Shown here: piece by piece, positions 8,974 through 16,910 of the stretch
How the letters are laid out: each line of letters opens with the position of its first letter
How positions within the stretch are numbered: position 1 is the first letter of the stretch
DNA from: Acidobacteriota bacterium
GTDB taxonomy: Bacteria; Acidobacteriota; Polarisedimenticolia; Polarisedimenticolales; Polarisedimenticolaceae
Direction of reading: 5' to 3'
NCBI GenBank assembly: GCA_029861955.1
Contig: JAOTYK010000006.1
Coordinates: 84,408 to 148,407 of the forward strand
DNA: 64,000 bases
The notes under the pieces: generated by a model
Told to the model about the DNA's origin: nothing
What the model saw: the letters and a program-made list of their open reading frames with translations, nothing else
Database searches by the model: none
Program-made: the position numbers and the translations under genes

Positions 8974-9788
8974 GGCAGCGGTCGGACACGCCGGATCGGG
9001 GCGCTCTACGTCGATTCTGGAACGCACGGCTGGATCCCCTTGAATGGAATCATGTCGGTGACGCTGGCGACGCCCCGCCACGGGCCAGTCGTGGGTCGGC
9101 GTTGACGGCCGCCGTCGAGGCCCTCCGGCCGATCGCCGCTCAGAGAATCCTGGAACTAGGTTGCGGCGTGGAGGGCCTTGCTTCCGATCTGCGCGATCGT
9201 GGTGCGGATGTCACGGCGATCGATCTGGCGGAACGACGCGTAGCGGTCGCTCAGACACGATTCGGGCGGCAGTCGTCCGGCACGGGAAGCGTGTTGACGT
9301 GTGCGGCGGACGCAAACCTGCTGCCGTTCCGCGCGGCGACATTCGATGCGATCGTTGCACAGGATGTCCTCATGTACAACGACCCTTCGTCGATCCAGGG
9401 CGAGGCCGCCCGCGTGCTACGACCGGGAGGTCGACTCGTGTTGGTCGAGGCGTTACGTGGGAACCCTGCGCTGGCATGGATTCGCAATCGGGTCGATGCA
9501 TCCGAGCACAGTCGTTACGCCAACTACCTGAGTTGGTCGGAGCTTCGTGGACACTCGGATGGTTTGCGTACCGTCAAGAAGAGTGCCCACACGCTTGTTT
9601 CGTTGCCCGCGTGGTGGGTGCTCTTTCGACTGCGGAGTGTCCACTGGCACCGCAGGTTGCTACGCTTGCTCGAGCCGTTGGATCGAGGTCTCCTTCGGGT
9701 GGCGCCTGCGTTGGGGCATTGGGCCTGGCGTGGGGTGTTGGTGTTGGAGCGAGTCGAGGCCCCGGATCCCGCTAGACTGTGCCGATGA
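8970..9788 (+). CDS. Class I SAM-dependent methyltransferase
   Basis: A 272-residue protein with the Rossmann-type methyltransferase core. Motif I is ILELGCGVEG (about residues 59-68), an acidic residue follows strand beta-2 (VTAIDLAERR), and the post-motif segments are FDAIVAQDVLMY and RVLRPGGRLVLVEAL. The C-terminal third is rich in Trp, Arg and Leu and may be substrate-specific. The start is an unusual TTG overlapping the previous stop. I see no better start, since the fold needs nearly all of this frame. The stop overlaps the ATG of the next gene (ATGA). The substrate is unknown; coupling to a GCS2 ligase suggests a small amide metabolite, which is speculation. Confidence 0.8.
   Translation: MRQRSDTPDRGALRRFWNARLDPLEWNHVGDAGDAPPRASRGSALTAAVEALRPIAAQRILELGCGVEGLASDLRDRGADVTAIDLAERRVAVAQTRFGRQSSGTGSVLTCAADANLLPFRAATFDAIVAQDVLMYNDPSSIQGEAARVLRPGGRLVLVEALRGNPALAWIRNRVDASEHSRYANYLSWSELRGHSDGLRTVKKSAHTLVSLPAWWVLFRLRSVHWHRRLLRLLEPLDRGLLRVAPALGHWAWRGVLVLERVEAPDPARLCR
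9773..9778 (+). promoter_or_regulatory. Possible -10 box for a leaderless dehydratase transcript
   Basis: TAGACT stands exactly 6 nt before the ATG at 9785, which has no Shine-Dalgarno sequence. The same spacing is seen at 21970, 45810 and 62265. The gene also overlaps the previous stop, so it may use both an operon and an internal promoter. Confidence 0.25.
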
Positions 9789-10747
9789 AGACGCCCGATA
9801 TCGACGCGGTTCGATCGGCCCACGAGCGCATCCGCCCCTATATCCACCGGACTCCAGTCCTCGGTAGCCGGTCGATCGATGAGGAACTCGGTGCACGGGT
9901 ATTCTTCAAGTGCGAGAACTTCCAGAAGGTGGGTGCCTTCAAGGCCCGCGGTGCGTTGAACGCGATCCTCTCCCTGGACCCGGCCGAACGCGCTCAGGGT
10001 GTCCTTACGCATTCGTCCGGCAATCACGGAGCAGCCCTGGCCTATGGCGCAGGAGCCCTCGGCGTGTCATGTATCGTCGTGATGCCCGATACGGCTCCTC
10101 AAATCAAGATCGATGCCGTGCGTGGCTATGGTGCAGAAATCGTGTTCTGTCCGCAGGCCGATCGCCCGACCATCTGTGAACAGATCAGGCTTGAGTCCCG
10201 CCGCACGCTGATCCATCCCTACGACGATCCGGCCATCATCGCCGGGCAGGGAACGGCAGCTCTCGAGTTGATCGAGGAGCTAGGTGAGCTGGATGGGGTG
10301 ATCGCGCCGGTAGGCGGGGGGGGATTGCTCTCCGGCACGGCGGTGACAGTCTCGGCGCTGTTGCCCCGGGCGAAAATTCTCGGCGCCGAGCCGTTCAGAT
10401 TGGACGACGCCTACCGGTCTCTGACATCCGGCCGGCGTCAGCCGGCACCCGACCGCCCGGACTCATGTGCCGACGGTCTCCTGACGGGCCTGGGAGCGCT
10501 GCCGTTCGCCATCCTGACCGATCGCAGGGTCGAGATCATCCGCGTGGAGGAGGACGAGATCATCGACGCCAATCGCACCATCGTCGAGCGAATGAAAATC
10601 GTCGTCGAGCCCTCCGCGGCGACGGTACTCGCCGCGCTACGAAGAACGAGGGACTCCATCGCCGGGATGCGATTCGGCGCCATCCTCAGCGGTGGGAACA
10701 CGGATTTTTCCTGGCTGAAGGATCCTAAGGCGCCGCACAGGGATTGA
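9785..10747 (+). CDS. PLP-dependent threonine/serine dehydratase or serine racemase
   Basis: A 320-residue fold-type II PLP enzyme. The Schiff-base Lys is in FQKVGAFKARGA (about residue 54), the cofactor-binding segments are SSGNHGAALAYGA and the Gly-rich GGGGLLSG, and the Ser near the C-terminus is in ILSGGN. The length is that of catabolic threonine dehydratase or serine racemase: there is no C-terminal ACT regulatory domain. The chemistry is alpha,beta-elimination of Thr or Ser to a 2-oxo acid and ammonia, or Ser racemisation. An in-frame GTG at 9779 would add two residues. The gene is convergent with the sugar dehydrogenase and overlaps it by 23 bases. Confidence 0.85.
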   Translation: MKTPDIDAVRSAHERIRPYIHRTPVLGSRSIDEELGARVFFKCENFQKVGAFKARGALNAILSLDPAERAQGVLTHSSGNHGAALAYGAGALGVSCIVVMPDTAPQIKIDAVRGYGAEIVFCPQADRPTICEQIRLESRRTLIHPYDDPAIIAGQGTAALELIEELGELDGVIAPVGGGGLLSGTAVTVSALLPRAKILGAEPFRLDDAYRSLTSGRRQPAPDRPDSCADGLLTGLGALPFAILTDRRVEIIRVEEDEIIDANRTIVERMKIVVEPSAATVLAALRRTRDSIAGMRFGAILSGGNTDFSWLKDPKAPHRD

Positions 10748-12341
10748 TCAGCGACCGATCCGGGTCTCCGCTCTTCGACTCATCGGATCCCGAGACGGCG
10801 GTCACCAGGTAAGCCAACAACTCGCCGGGGTTCGGATTCGTTACGTCGCCCGTCGCCCAGTTGTTTGCGAGCGTTGAGTGGATGCAGGAGAAGTCGTTGT
10901 CAGGCGTGCCGCGATAGACACGATAGTATTCGGTCGGGACCATCGTGTTGTATTCCAGGTCTTCCCATGACCAGTTGCCCGCGGCACCAAGGATCAACTG
11001 GTCCGCCCCCAGTACTCCATTGCCGGCGACCTCCAGGGCAGTGAACGGCGGGACGATCTTCAGAACGGACCCATCGCGATCCATGATGTACATCTCGCCC
11101 TGGCCATCCCATCCAAAACTGGTCAGATCGAACGGGAGCGTGCCGCCGGGATCGACCTGGGCAGTCCAGTCGATGGGGTTCTTGAGAATACCGTTGTCCA
11201 TCTCGAAGGAGCGAACGATTCCGGCGCAATAGTCGCCGTAGAAATAGTACCCATCCAGTTGAGGCATCCGACAGCCACGGTAGACACCTCCACCAGTGAT
11301 CGAGCAGGGTCCGGAGTGATTGAGGACGAGAACCGGGTCGATCAGGCTCGGGTCCGTGCACGCCGGTGCGCCGAAACAACCGACGACCGACACGGGGTTG
11401 CAGTCAAACGGGTTGGACGTGTTGAAGCACTCCAGCCCCTCCTTGCTCCGCCAGCCGTAGTTGCCGTCGGCGTCTGCCGGCGTCGCGTAGTCCACCTCTT
11501 CCCAGCAGTTCTGACCGACGTCTGCGATATAGAGATCACCGTTCCCGTCGAAATCGAAGCGCCACGGGTTGCGAAGACCCCACGCGAAGATCTCGTCGCA
11601 GTCTCCGCCGGCGCCATCGACCAGCGGATTCGTCGCGGGAATGCCGTAGAGGGCCGCACCGCCGCCACAGTCGCCACCCTCGTCGCCAGGGAGGGGAGTG
11701 GGGTCGATGCGAAGAATCTTGCCGAGCATCGTGTCGGTTGCCAGCCCGTTGCCACAACTGGCATGCCCCGTACCCGCATCGTTTGCTCCACCACCGTCAC
11801 CGGTACCGATGTACAAGAATCCGTCGGTGCCGAACTCTAGATGACCGCCGTTATGGTTCGACTGAGGCTGTGTGAAAGTAAGAAGAGAAACGACGGACGC
11901 TGGATCGGCAACATCCGGATCGACCGTCACGCTGAATCGTGCAACGACCGTGGCGCCGCTACCGGACCGTGTGTAGTTGACGTAGAAGTACCCGTTGATG
12001 TCATAGTCGGGATCAAACGCCATCCCCAGAAGTCCGCGTTCGTTGCCGCTCGTGTTGATCAGTGTCTGAATGTCCAGGAACGTCGTATGGGCATTCGCCG
12101 CGGTGCCGCGCTGCTTGACTTGAATGACGCCGTGTTGCTGGACGATGAAAATTCGATCAGTGTCCCCGGGAGGGGCCGTTACCAGCAACGGCTGAGAGAG
12201 ACCCGTCGCGACCACCACGCTGTCGATCGTGAGGTTGTTAGTCGGGGAGACGCCATCGCAGACGCCCTGAGCCATGCTCGCCGAGTTAGCCAGGAGCAGC
12301 GTCGACAGAATTGCGATGAACAGAAGATGGGTCTTGCGCAT
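10725..12341 (-). CDS. Secreted PQQ-type sugar dehydrogenase (GSDH/HHIP-like propeller)
   Basis: A 538-residue secreted protein. Residues 1-25 are a signal peptide (LLFIAILSTLLLANSASMAQ). The core is a glucose/sorbosone dehydrogenase six-bladed propeller: VATGLSQPLLVTAPPGD, ERGLLGMAFDPDY, SNHNGGHLEFGTDGFLYIGT, WGLRNPWRFDFD, DVGQNCWEEVDY. Such enzymes oxidise sugars in the periplasm using PQQ. The last 100 residues are a separate module (YYRVYRGTPDN... YLVTAVSGSDESKSGD... NPC). It resembles the tail of the large protein at 51091-55482. The ATG at 12341 follows GGAGAAACC; the frame is open further upstream, but that part lacks a signal sequence. Confidence 0.85.
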   Translation of the reverse strand: MRKTHLLFIAILSTLLLANSASMAQGVCDGVSPTNNLTIDSVVVATGLSQPLLVTAPPGDTDRIFIVQQHGVIQVKQRGTAANAHTTFLDIQTLINTSGNERGLLGMAFDPDYDINGYFYVNYTRSGSGATVVARFSVTVDPDVADPASVVSLLTFTQPQSNHNGGHLEFGTDGFLYIGTGDGGGANDAGTGHASCGNGLATDTMLGKILRIDPTPLPGDEGGDCGGGAALYGIPATNPLVDGAGGDCDEIFAWGLRNPWRFDFDGNGDLYIADVGQNCWEEVDYATPADADGNYGWRSKEGLECFNTSNPFDCNPVSVVGCFGAPACTDPSLIDPVLVLNHSGPCSITGGGVYRGCRMPQLDGYYFYGDYCAGIVRSFEMDNGILKNPIDWTAQVDPGGTLPFDLTSFGWDGQGEMYIMDRDGSVLKIVPPFTALEVAGNGVLGADQLILGAAGNWSWEDLEYNTMVPTEYYRVYRGTPDNDFSCIHSTLANNWATGDVTNPNPGELLAYLVTAVSGSDESKSGDPDRSLINPCAAP

Positions 12342-12475
12342 GGTTTCTCCGTAAAACGAACGAAAACGGATCTCTTCCGGTGCTTCTATACCGCCATTCC
12401 ACAAATTGGACAATACGCCAGACCCCATCCAGCCCGTATCGGCCGACAGAATTCTGACGTGGGTGTTCCTGCCCG

Positions 12476-13117
12476 CTAGGACGTCGAAAGCCGGGAAGCC
12501 TCGAGGTGAAGCCGAAGAATCAGCTCCGGGTCGGGCCCGGCGGGCAGACCGAACAAATCTCGGTCGATCGCCAATTCGGCCTGGGCCGTGACCTGGGATT
12601 CGCCGACGACGATCTGGGCAGGAAAGGTCACGCGTTGTTTGACGCCACGCAGCTCAAGAACGCCCTCTACCTCGAATCCGGTGTCGGCGGTCCGAACGTC
12701 AATCGAGTGGAACGATGCCGATGGGAACCGGCCGGCTTCGAGGAAATCCGCTCCGCCCAACGCGGCGGCCGCGTCGTCGCTCATACCCGAGATCGTTCGC
12801 GGATCGAAGTCAAACTGCAGCACGGCACCATCGGCTGTTCCGGTCGTCAGCGCCAGCGCGCCGTTCATCCCCCGTGCTGACGCCAGAGGTTTCGTGCGCT
12901 CGGATGCGGCCGCGAAGAAGACGCCGCTGGTTCCACCGATCGCAAACTGTTCCGCATCTGCGGGGATCGGTTGTAGCTCCGGAAGCACGGCGCCGGCAGC
13001 CTCCTCCGTGGTTGACGGACTGTCACAGCTACCTAGCAACAGGACCGCAAGTAGGGCCACTGCCGTCACCAAGGCCAACAAAATACCGCGCGTTGGGCGC
13101 GTCATCGATGCTATCAA
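12476..13117 (-). CDS. YceI-like lipoprotein
   Basis: A 213-residue protein with a hydrophobic N-terminus and lipobox (VLLLGSC). The C-terminal half resembles the YceI lipocalin-like domain (FLEAGRFPSASFHSIDV, GVLELRGVKQRVTFPAQI), which binds isoprenoid-type lipids in characterised members. The TTG at 13117 has GGGAG seven bases upstream. An ATG four codons later (13105) lacks such a site, so the TTG is preferred. It is followed by the sugar dehydrogenase after 134 bases. Confidence 0.7.
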   Translation of the reverse strand: MIASMTRPTRGILLALVTAVALLAVLLLGSCDSPSTTEEAAGAVLPELQPIPADAEQFAIGGTSGVFFAAASERTKPLASARGMNGALALTTGTADGAVLQFDFDPRTISGMSDDAAAALGGADFLEAGRFPSASFHSIDVRTADTGFEVEGVLELRGVKQRVTFPAQIVVGESQVTAQAELAIDRDLFGLPAGPDPELILRLHLEASRLSTS

Positions 13118-13165
13118 GATGTTTCTCCCGTGCGTGCACCGTCACGATACCAGACCGCGATGAGT

Positions 13166-14143
13166 CTAGGGAGTCAGAATCGTCGATCCGCGTGTTCGCC
13201 GCGCTTCGAGGTCACGATGGGCCGTTTCGGCCTCCCGAAGGGCGTACCGTTGGCGAATCTCGACCTTGACGTCGCCGATGGCGACGACTTCAAAAAGCTC
13301 GGCCGCCGCACGGCGAAGCGAGATGGTGTCCGCGATGAATGTCGCAAGCGTGGGACGAGTGACGAACAACGATCCCTTCGCGGCCAGGATGCCGAGATCG
13401 ACGGGCGGAATGGCACCCGACGACTGGCCGAAACTTACGAGGGTTCCAAGCGGTGCCAGGCAGTCGAGCGATCGTTCGAAGGTATCGACGCCCACAGAGT
13501 CGTAGACCACCGGAACGCCGACTCCACTGGTGATCTCCGAGACACGTTCAGCGAAGTCCTCGCGGTCATACCGAATGATGTGTCGGCAGCCGTGATTCCG
13601 CGCCAGTTCCGCTTTTTCTTCGGAGCCGACCGTCCCGATTACCTCGACGCCCAGTGCGTGGGCCCACTGACACGCGATCAACCCAACGCCGCCGGCCGCC
13701 GCATGAAAAAGAATCGTCTGGCCGGCCTCGACTCGGAATGTTCGTCGCAGGAGGTAGTGCGCCGTCAATCCCTTCAGCATCATCGCCGCCGCCTGTTCGC
13801 ACGTCACCTCATCGGGTAACGGAACGACACGATCCGCCGGGAGGGTGACATGTTCCGCGTAGGCGCCGGGATGCATCGGATAGGCGACGCGGTCGCCAAC
13901 CTGGAAGGCCGCCACACCCACTCCTACGGCTTCGATTATTCCCGCACCCTCGCGCCCGAGAACGGCAGGAAGAGTCGGTAACGGATAGAGGCCACTGCGA
14001 TGATAGGTGTCGATGAAGTTGAGTCCGATGGCCGCCTGTCGGACACGGATCTCCCCATTGGCCGGTTCGGAGAGTTCGACGGATTCCCAGCGCAGGACCT
14101 CGGGGCCGCCGGTTTCGTGAATTCGTATGGCGTGGGTCTGCAT
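13166..14143 (-). CDS. NADPH:quinone oxidoreductase (zinc-independent MDR family)
   Basis: A 325-residue medium-chain dehydrogenase/reductase of the Qor type. It has the N-terminal GroES-like domain (GLNFIDTYHRSGLYP, LPAVLGREGAGIIEAVG) and a Rossmann domain with the nucleotide motif HAAAGGVGLIACQ. The structural and catalytic Zn ligands of alcohol dehydrogenases are absent, as expected for quinone oxidoreductases. ATG 14143 has GGAGTTGAGG just upstream. The longer in-frame extension runs into the UbiD gene and is not conserved-looking. It starts 2 bases after the UbiD stop, so the two probably share an operon. Confidence 0.88.
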   Translation of the reverse strand: MQTHAIRIHETGGPEVLRWESVELSEPANGEIRVRQAAIGLNFIDTYHRSGLYPLPTLPAVLGREGAGIIEAVGVGVAAFQVGDRVAYPMHPGAYAEHVTLPADRVVPLPDEVTCEQAAAMMLKGLTAHYLLRRTFRVEAGQTILFHAAAGGVGLIACQWAHALGVEVIGTVGSEEKAELARNHGCRHIIRYDREDFAERVSEITSGVGVPVVYDSVGVDTFERSLDCLAPLGTLVSFGQSSGAIPPVDLGILAAKGSLFVTRPTLATFIADTISLRRAAAELFEVVAIGDVKVEIRQRYALREAETAHRDLEARRTRGSTILTP

Positions 14144-14145
14144 CC

Positions 14146-15972
14146 TCAACTCCGTGTACGCGGCGGATCGAGATGGGCGGCCGCCGAATCTCCCATCTCC
14201 ATGCCGTCCGGGAAATACTCGCTCCAACGGCGGTCGACGAGAGTCGCCGTCTCGGTATCGCAGAACAACTCGTCGGGGAACTCATCCCTCAGTCGCGTAT
14301 CGATCAGGAGCGGGCCGTGATGGCTGACGTGGTTTGCAACGATGGAGTGACCGGCGCTGTGTATGTCGGCCGCGGGGTCGAATCGAGTGAACGTCATCCA
14401 GAGGAAATTCATCGAACTGGCCGCCGCCCGTCGAGGTTCGTCCGACAAGATGATCAACGGCCAATCAGCGAACGCCGCGTGGGCCGCGAGCCGCTCACCG
14501 GCGGCGGGGTCCTCGCGACGCGCTCGCGCTCCAATCACGAGGCAGCCGGGGCAGAATACCTGCACATCGGTGACATCGGTCGGGATTGGTGTAGACGGTT
14601 CGAATCTAGTCGGTAGGTCGCGGCGTGGGTCTCCCAGACCGAGCAGGACACCCTTTGAGCCCTCGTTTACCTGGGGACCGGTGTAGTCCAGCGTGTCCAT
14701 CGAGAGATTGGGGAAAATATAGAGATCCGTTTCCGGTTGCATGCGTTCGAGAACGTGAGTGAGGGTCGCACGGAAGTCTCGAAGATCCACAGGACGATCC
14801 GTGACGAGCAGGAACTTCGTTAACGAGAGTTGACCCTCGCCGAGGATGCGAAATGCCGAGGCCATCGCCTCGCGCTTGTAACGTTGCTTGACCACCGCCG
14901 CACTGAGGGAGTGGTATCCGGTCTCGCCGTAGGACCAAAGATCCTCGACAGCGGGCATCACCAGCGGGAACAGCGGTGACAAGAGATCCTGAAGGAGGTC
15001 GCCGATGAAGAAGTCTTCCTGTCGTGGCTTCCCGACCACCGTCGCGGGGAAGACGGCGTCCTGTCGATGACAGAGATGCGAGACTTCGAACTGTGGGTAG
15101 GGATGACTGAGAGAGTAGTAGCCGTAGTGATCCCCGAACGGTCCCTCGTCTCGACGGATCTGTGGCGGAACACTGCCGACGAGGGCGAACTCCGCTTGAC
15201 CGAGCAACCGATGCTCCGCCGGCCCCGGACAGGTCGCCAGTCGTTCGCCTGCGATGAGTGAGGCGAGGAGAATCTCCGGTACGTTCTCCGGGAGCGGCGC
15301 GATGGCCGAGAGGATGAGTGCGGGGGGGCCGCCCAGAAAGGCGGTCACCGGGAGTCGCGCGTTATTCGCCTCTGCAACGGAATGGTGGAACCCACCTCCC
15401 TTACCGATCTGCCAGTGCATTCCGGTCGTGCGCTCGTCGTGAATCTGCATGCGGTACATGCCGAGGTTCGGAATGCCCGTGGAGGGATGCTCCGTGTAGA
15501 CGAGCGGAAGCGTGAGAAACGGGCCGCCGTCGTCGGACCAGGAGGTCAGCGCCGGTAGACGGGTCAGGTCGACCCCGTCATGGGTGCGATCGAGGACCGG
15601 CCCCGTACGACGTGATCGAGTGCCGACCCTCGGGATCTCAAGCATGAAATCGCGTGCACCCCAGAGTTTTCCCAACGACGGTGGCAAGAGAGTCTGGGCC
15701 AACTCGACGACGCGACGCACGAGACGTAGCGGGCGATCGCCGAAAGCCAACATCGCCCGCTCGGGGGTTCCGAACAGGTTGGAGACCAACGGGAAGTCCG
15801 AATTCTTCGGATTGCGAAAAAGGAGCGCCGGTCCACCGGCGGCGATGACCCGTCGATGGATCTCTGCAATCTCGAGTGCGGGGTCGACGGGGGTGTCGAC
15901 CTCGACCAGATCGCCGTCTCGTCGCAGGCGGTCGAGAAACGTGCGGAGATCGCTGAAGCCTTCCCGTTTCAT
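14146..15972 (-). CDS. UbiD-family decarboxylase
   Basis: A 608-residue prenyl-FMN-dependent (de)carboxylase of the UbiD family. Recognisable segments are the N-terminal LRTFLDRLRRDGDLVEVDTP, PALLFRNPK, GMYRMQIHD, ALILSAIAPLPENVPE, EFALVGSVPPQIRRDEGPFG, HLCHRQDAVFPATVVGKP and the C-terminal FTRFDPAADIH. The length fits the long form of the family. The adjacent quinone oxidoreductase hints at quinone or aromatic metabolism; no ubiX flavin prenyltransferase is visible nearby. The frame stays open upstream to 16782 only by chance, because that part overlaps the transporter. ATG 15972 has no Shine-Dalgarno but has TATGAC 6 nt upstream. Confidence 0.85.
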   Translation of the reverse strand: MKREGFSDLRTFLDRLRRDGDLVEVDTPVDPALEIAEIHRRVIAAGGPALLFRNPKNSDFPLVSNLFGTPERAMLAFGDRPLRLVRRVVELAQTLLPPSLGKLWGARDFMLEIPRVGTRSRRTGPVLDRTHDGVDLTRLPALTSWSDDGGPFLTLPLVYTEHPSTGIPNLGMYRMQIHDERTTGMHWQIGKGGGFHHSVAEANNARLPVTAFLGGPPALILSAIAPLPENVPEILLASLIAGERLATCPGPAEHRLLGQAEFALVGSVPPQIRRDEGPFGDHYGYYSLSHPYPQFEVSHLCHRQDAVFPATVVGKPRQEDFFIGDLLQDLLSPLFPLVMPAVEDLWSYGETGYHSLSAAVVKQRYKREAMASAFRILGEGQLSLTKFLLVTDRPVDLRDFRATLTHVLERMQPETDLYIFPNLSMDTLDYTGPQVNEGSKGVLLGLGDPRRDLPTRFEPSTPIPTDVTDVQVFCPGCLVIGARARREDPAAGERLAAHAAFADWPLIILSDEPRRAAASSMNFLWMTFTRFDPAADIHSAGHSIVANHVSHHGPLLIDTRLRDEFPDELFCDTETATLVDRRWSEYFPDGMEMGDSAAAHLDPPRTRS

Positions 15973-15978
15973 GCACCC

Positions 15979-15984
15979 GTCATA
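15979..15984 (-). promoter_or_regulatory. Possible -10 box for a leaderless ubiD transcript
   Basis: On the minus strand TATGAC is followed by 6 nt and the ATG at 15972. The same layout (TATGAT-6 nt-ATG) precedes the DUF418 gene. Confidence 0.25.
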
Positions 15985-16019
15985 GCGGACCCCGCTCCCG
16001 GTTGCAAACGTTTCCGCAG

Positions 16020-16910
16020 TTAGCGCTTCCGAACGGTGTGGAGGACCGTCGCGACCAGGATCAGGAGGCACCCCGCAAGCGCCAGATCTCCCGGACGTTC
16101 GCCGTGAATCCACCACGCCCAGAGTGCACTGGCCACCGGTTCGAGAATCAACAGCAGGGAGGCTTCGAGTGCGGGAACTCCGCGAAGTCCTCGAGTCATC
16201 CAGACGTAGGCCAGTCCGATCTGAAAGAACCCGAGGTAGAGGACGATCGTCAGATCCAGGCCCGACGGGGCCGGCCCACCGGCGGCGAACGGGAGACAGA
16301 ACAGAAACGCCAGGCCATTGCCGACGATGACTGCGGCCCCGCTTCCCGATTCCGTCGAGCCGGAACCGGCGACACTGAGCCGGCGCAACCCGACGATTGC
16401 GAGTGCCCAGGTGATTCCCGCAATCGCCCCGAGGATATTTCCCAGCAAGGGTCGCGGAGCAGTCACCTGCGGCGCCTCGTTGCCCAGAAAGAATAGTCCA
16501 AGCCCGACGGCCAGCATGCCGGCGTGAATCAAGGAGCCGCGCCCGATTCGCTCGCGGAGAGCCAGCGGCCCAAGAAACAGAAGATAGATCGGTGCCGTCG
16601 ATTGCAGGAAGATCGTGTTGGCGGCCGTCGTGAGTTTGTTCGCGCAGACGAACAAAATCATCGTGGCGGCGTAGGCGGTGCCGACGACGAATTGATCGAG
16701 ACGCCAGCCGCGTCGCCAGCCGGGGACACAAACGTAGAGGGCTAGCGCCGCGAGGCCAGATCGGTAACAGGCGACCTGCCAACCGCTGAGCGTCGTCAGC
16801 TTGATAATGGCGCCGCCGGTAGAAAACAGCAGCGCGGCACCCAGGATGCGTACTCGATCGCCGGTCGGTCCGCTCATCGCATCACGACGAGAAGTCGTCT
16901 CCGAGGCCAT
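16020..16910 (-). CDS. EamA/DMT-family transporter
   Basis: A 296-residue inner-membrane protein with about ten hydrophobic segments in two EamA repeats (LGAALLFSTGGAIIKLTTLS... and LLGNILGAIAGITWALAIVG...). These are drug/metabolite exporters whose substrate cannot be predicted. The second repeat ends with the typical EPVASALWAWWIHGE. Two starts are possible. ATG 16910 overlaps the carboxypeptidase gene by 29 bases. ATG 16877 begins 5 bases after that stop and sits right before the first membrane segment. Neither has a strong ribosome site. Confidence 0.85.
   Translation of the reverse strand: MASETTSRRDAMSGPTGDRVRILGAALLFSTGGAIIKLTTLSGWQVACYRSGLAALALYVCVPGWRRGWRLDQFVVGTAYAATMILFVCANKLTTAANTIFLQSTAPIYLLFLGPLALRERIGRGSLIHAGMLAVGLGLFFLGNEAPQVTAPRPLLGNILGAIAGITWALAIVGLRRLSVAGSGSTESGSGAAVIVGNGLAFLFCLPFAAGGPAPSGLDLTIVLYLGFFQIGLAYVWMTRGLRGVPALEASLLLILEPVASALWAWWIHGERPGDLALAGCLLILVATVLHTVRKR

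Noticed and set aside
14146..16782. A single 878-residue frame covering the UbiD gene and the antisense region of the transporter gene
   Set aside because: Only the part from 15972 down matches UbiD. The rest is Arg/Ser-rich shadow coding over the EamA gene in another frame.
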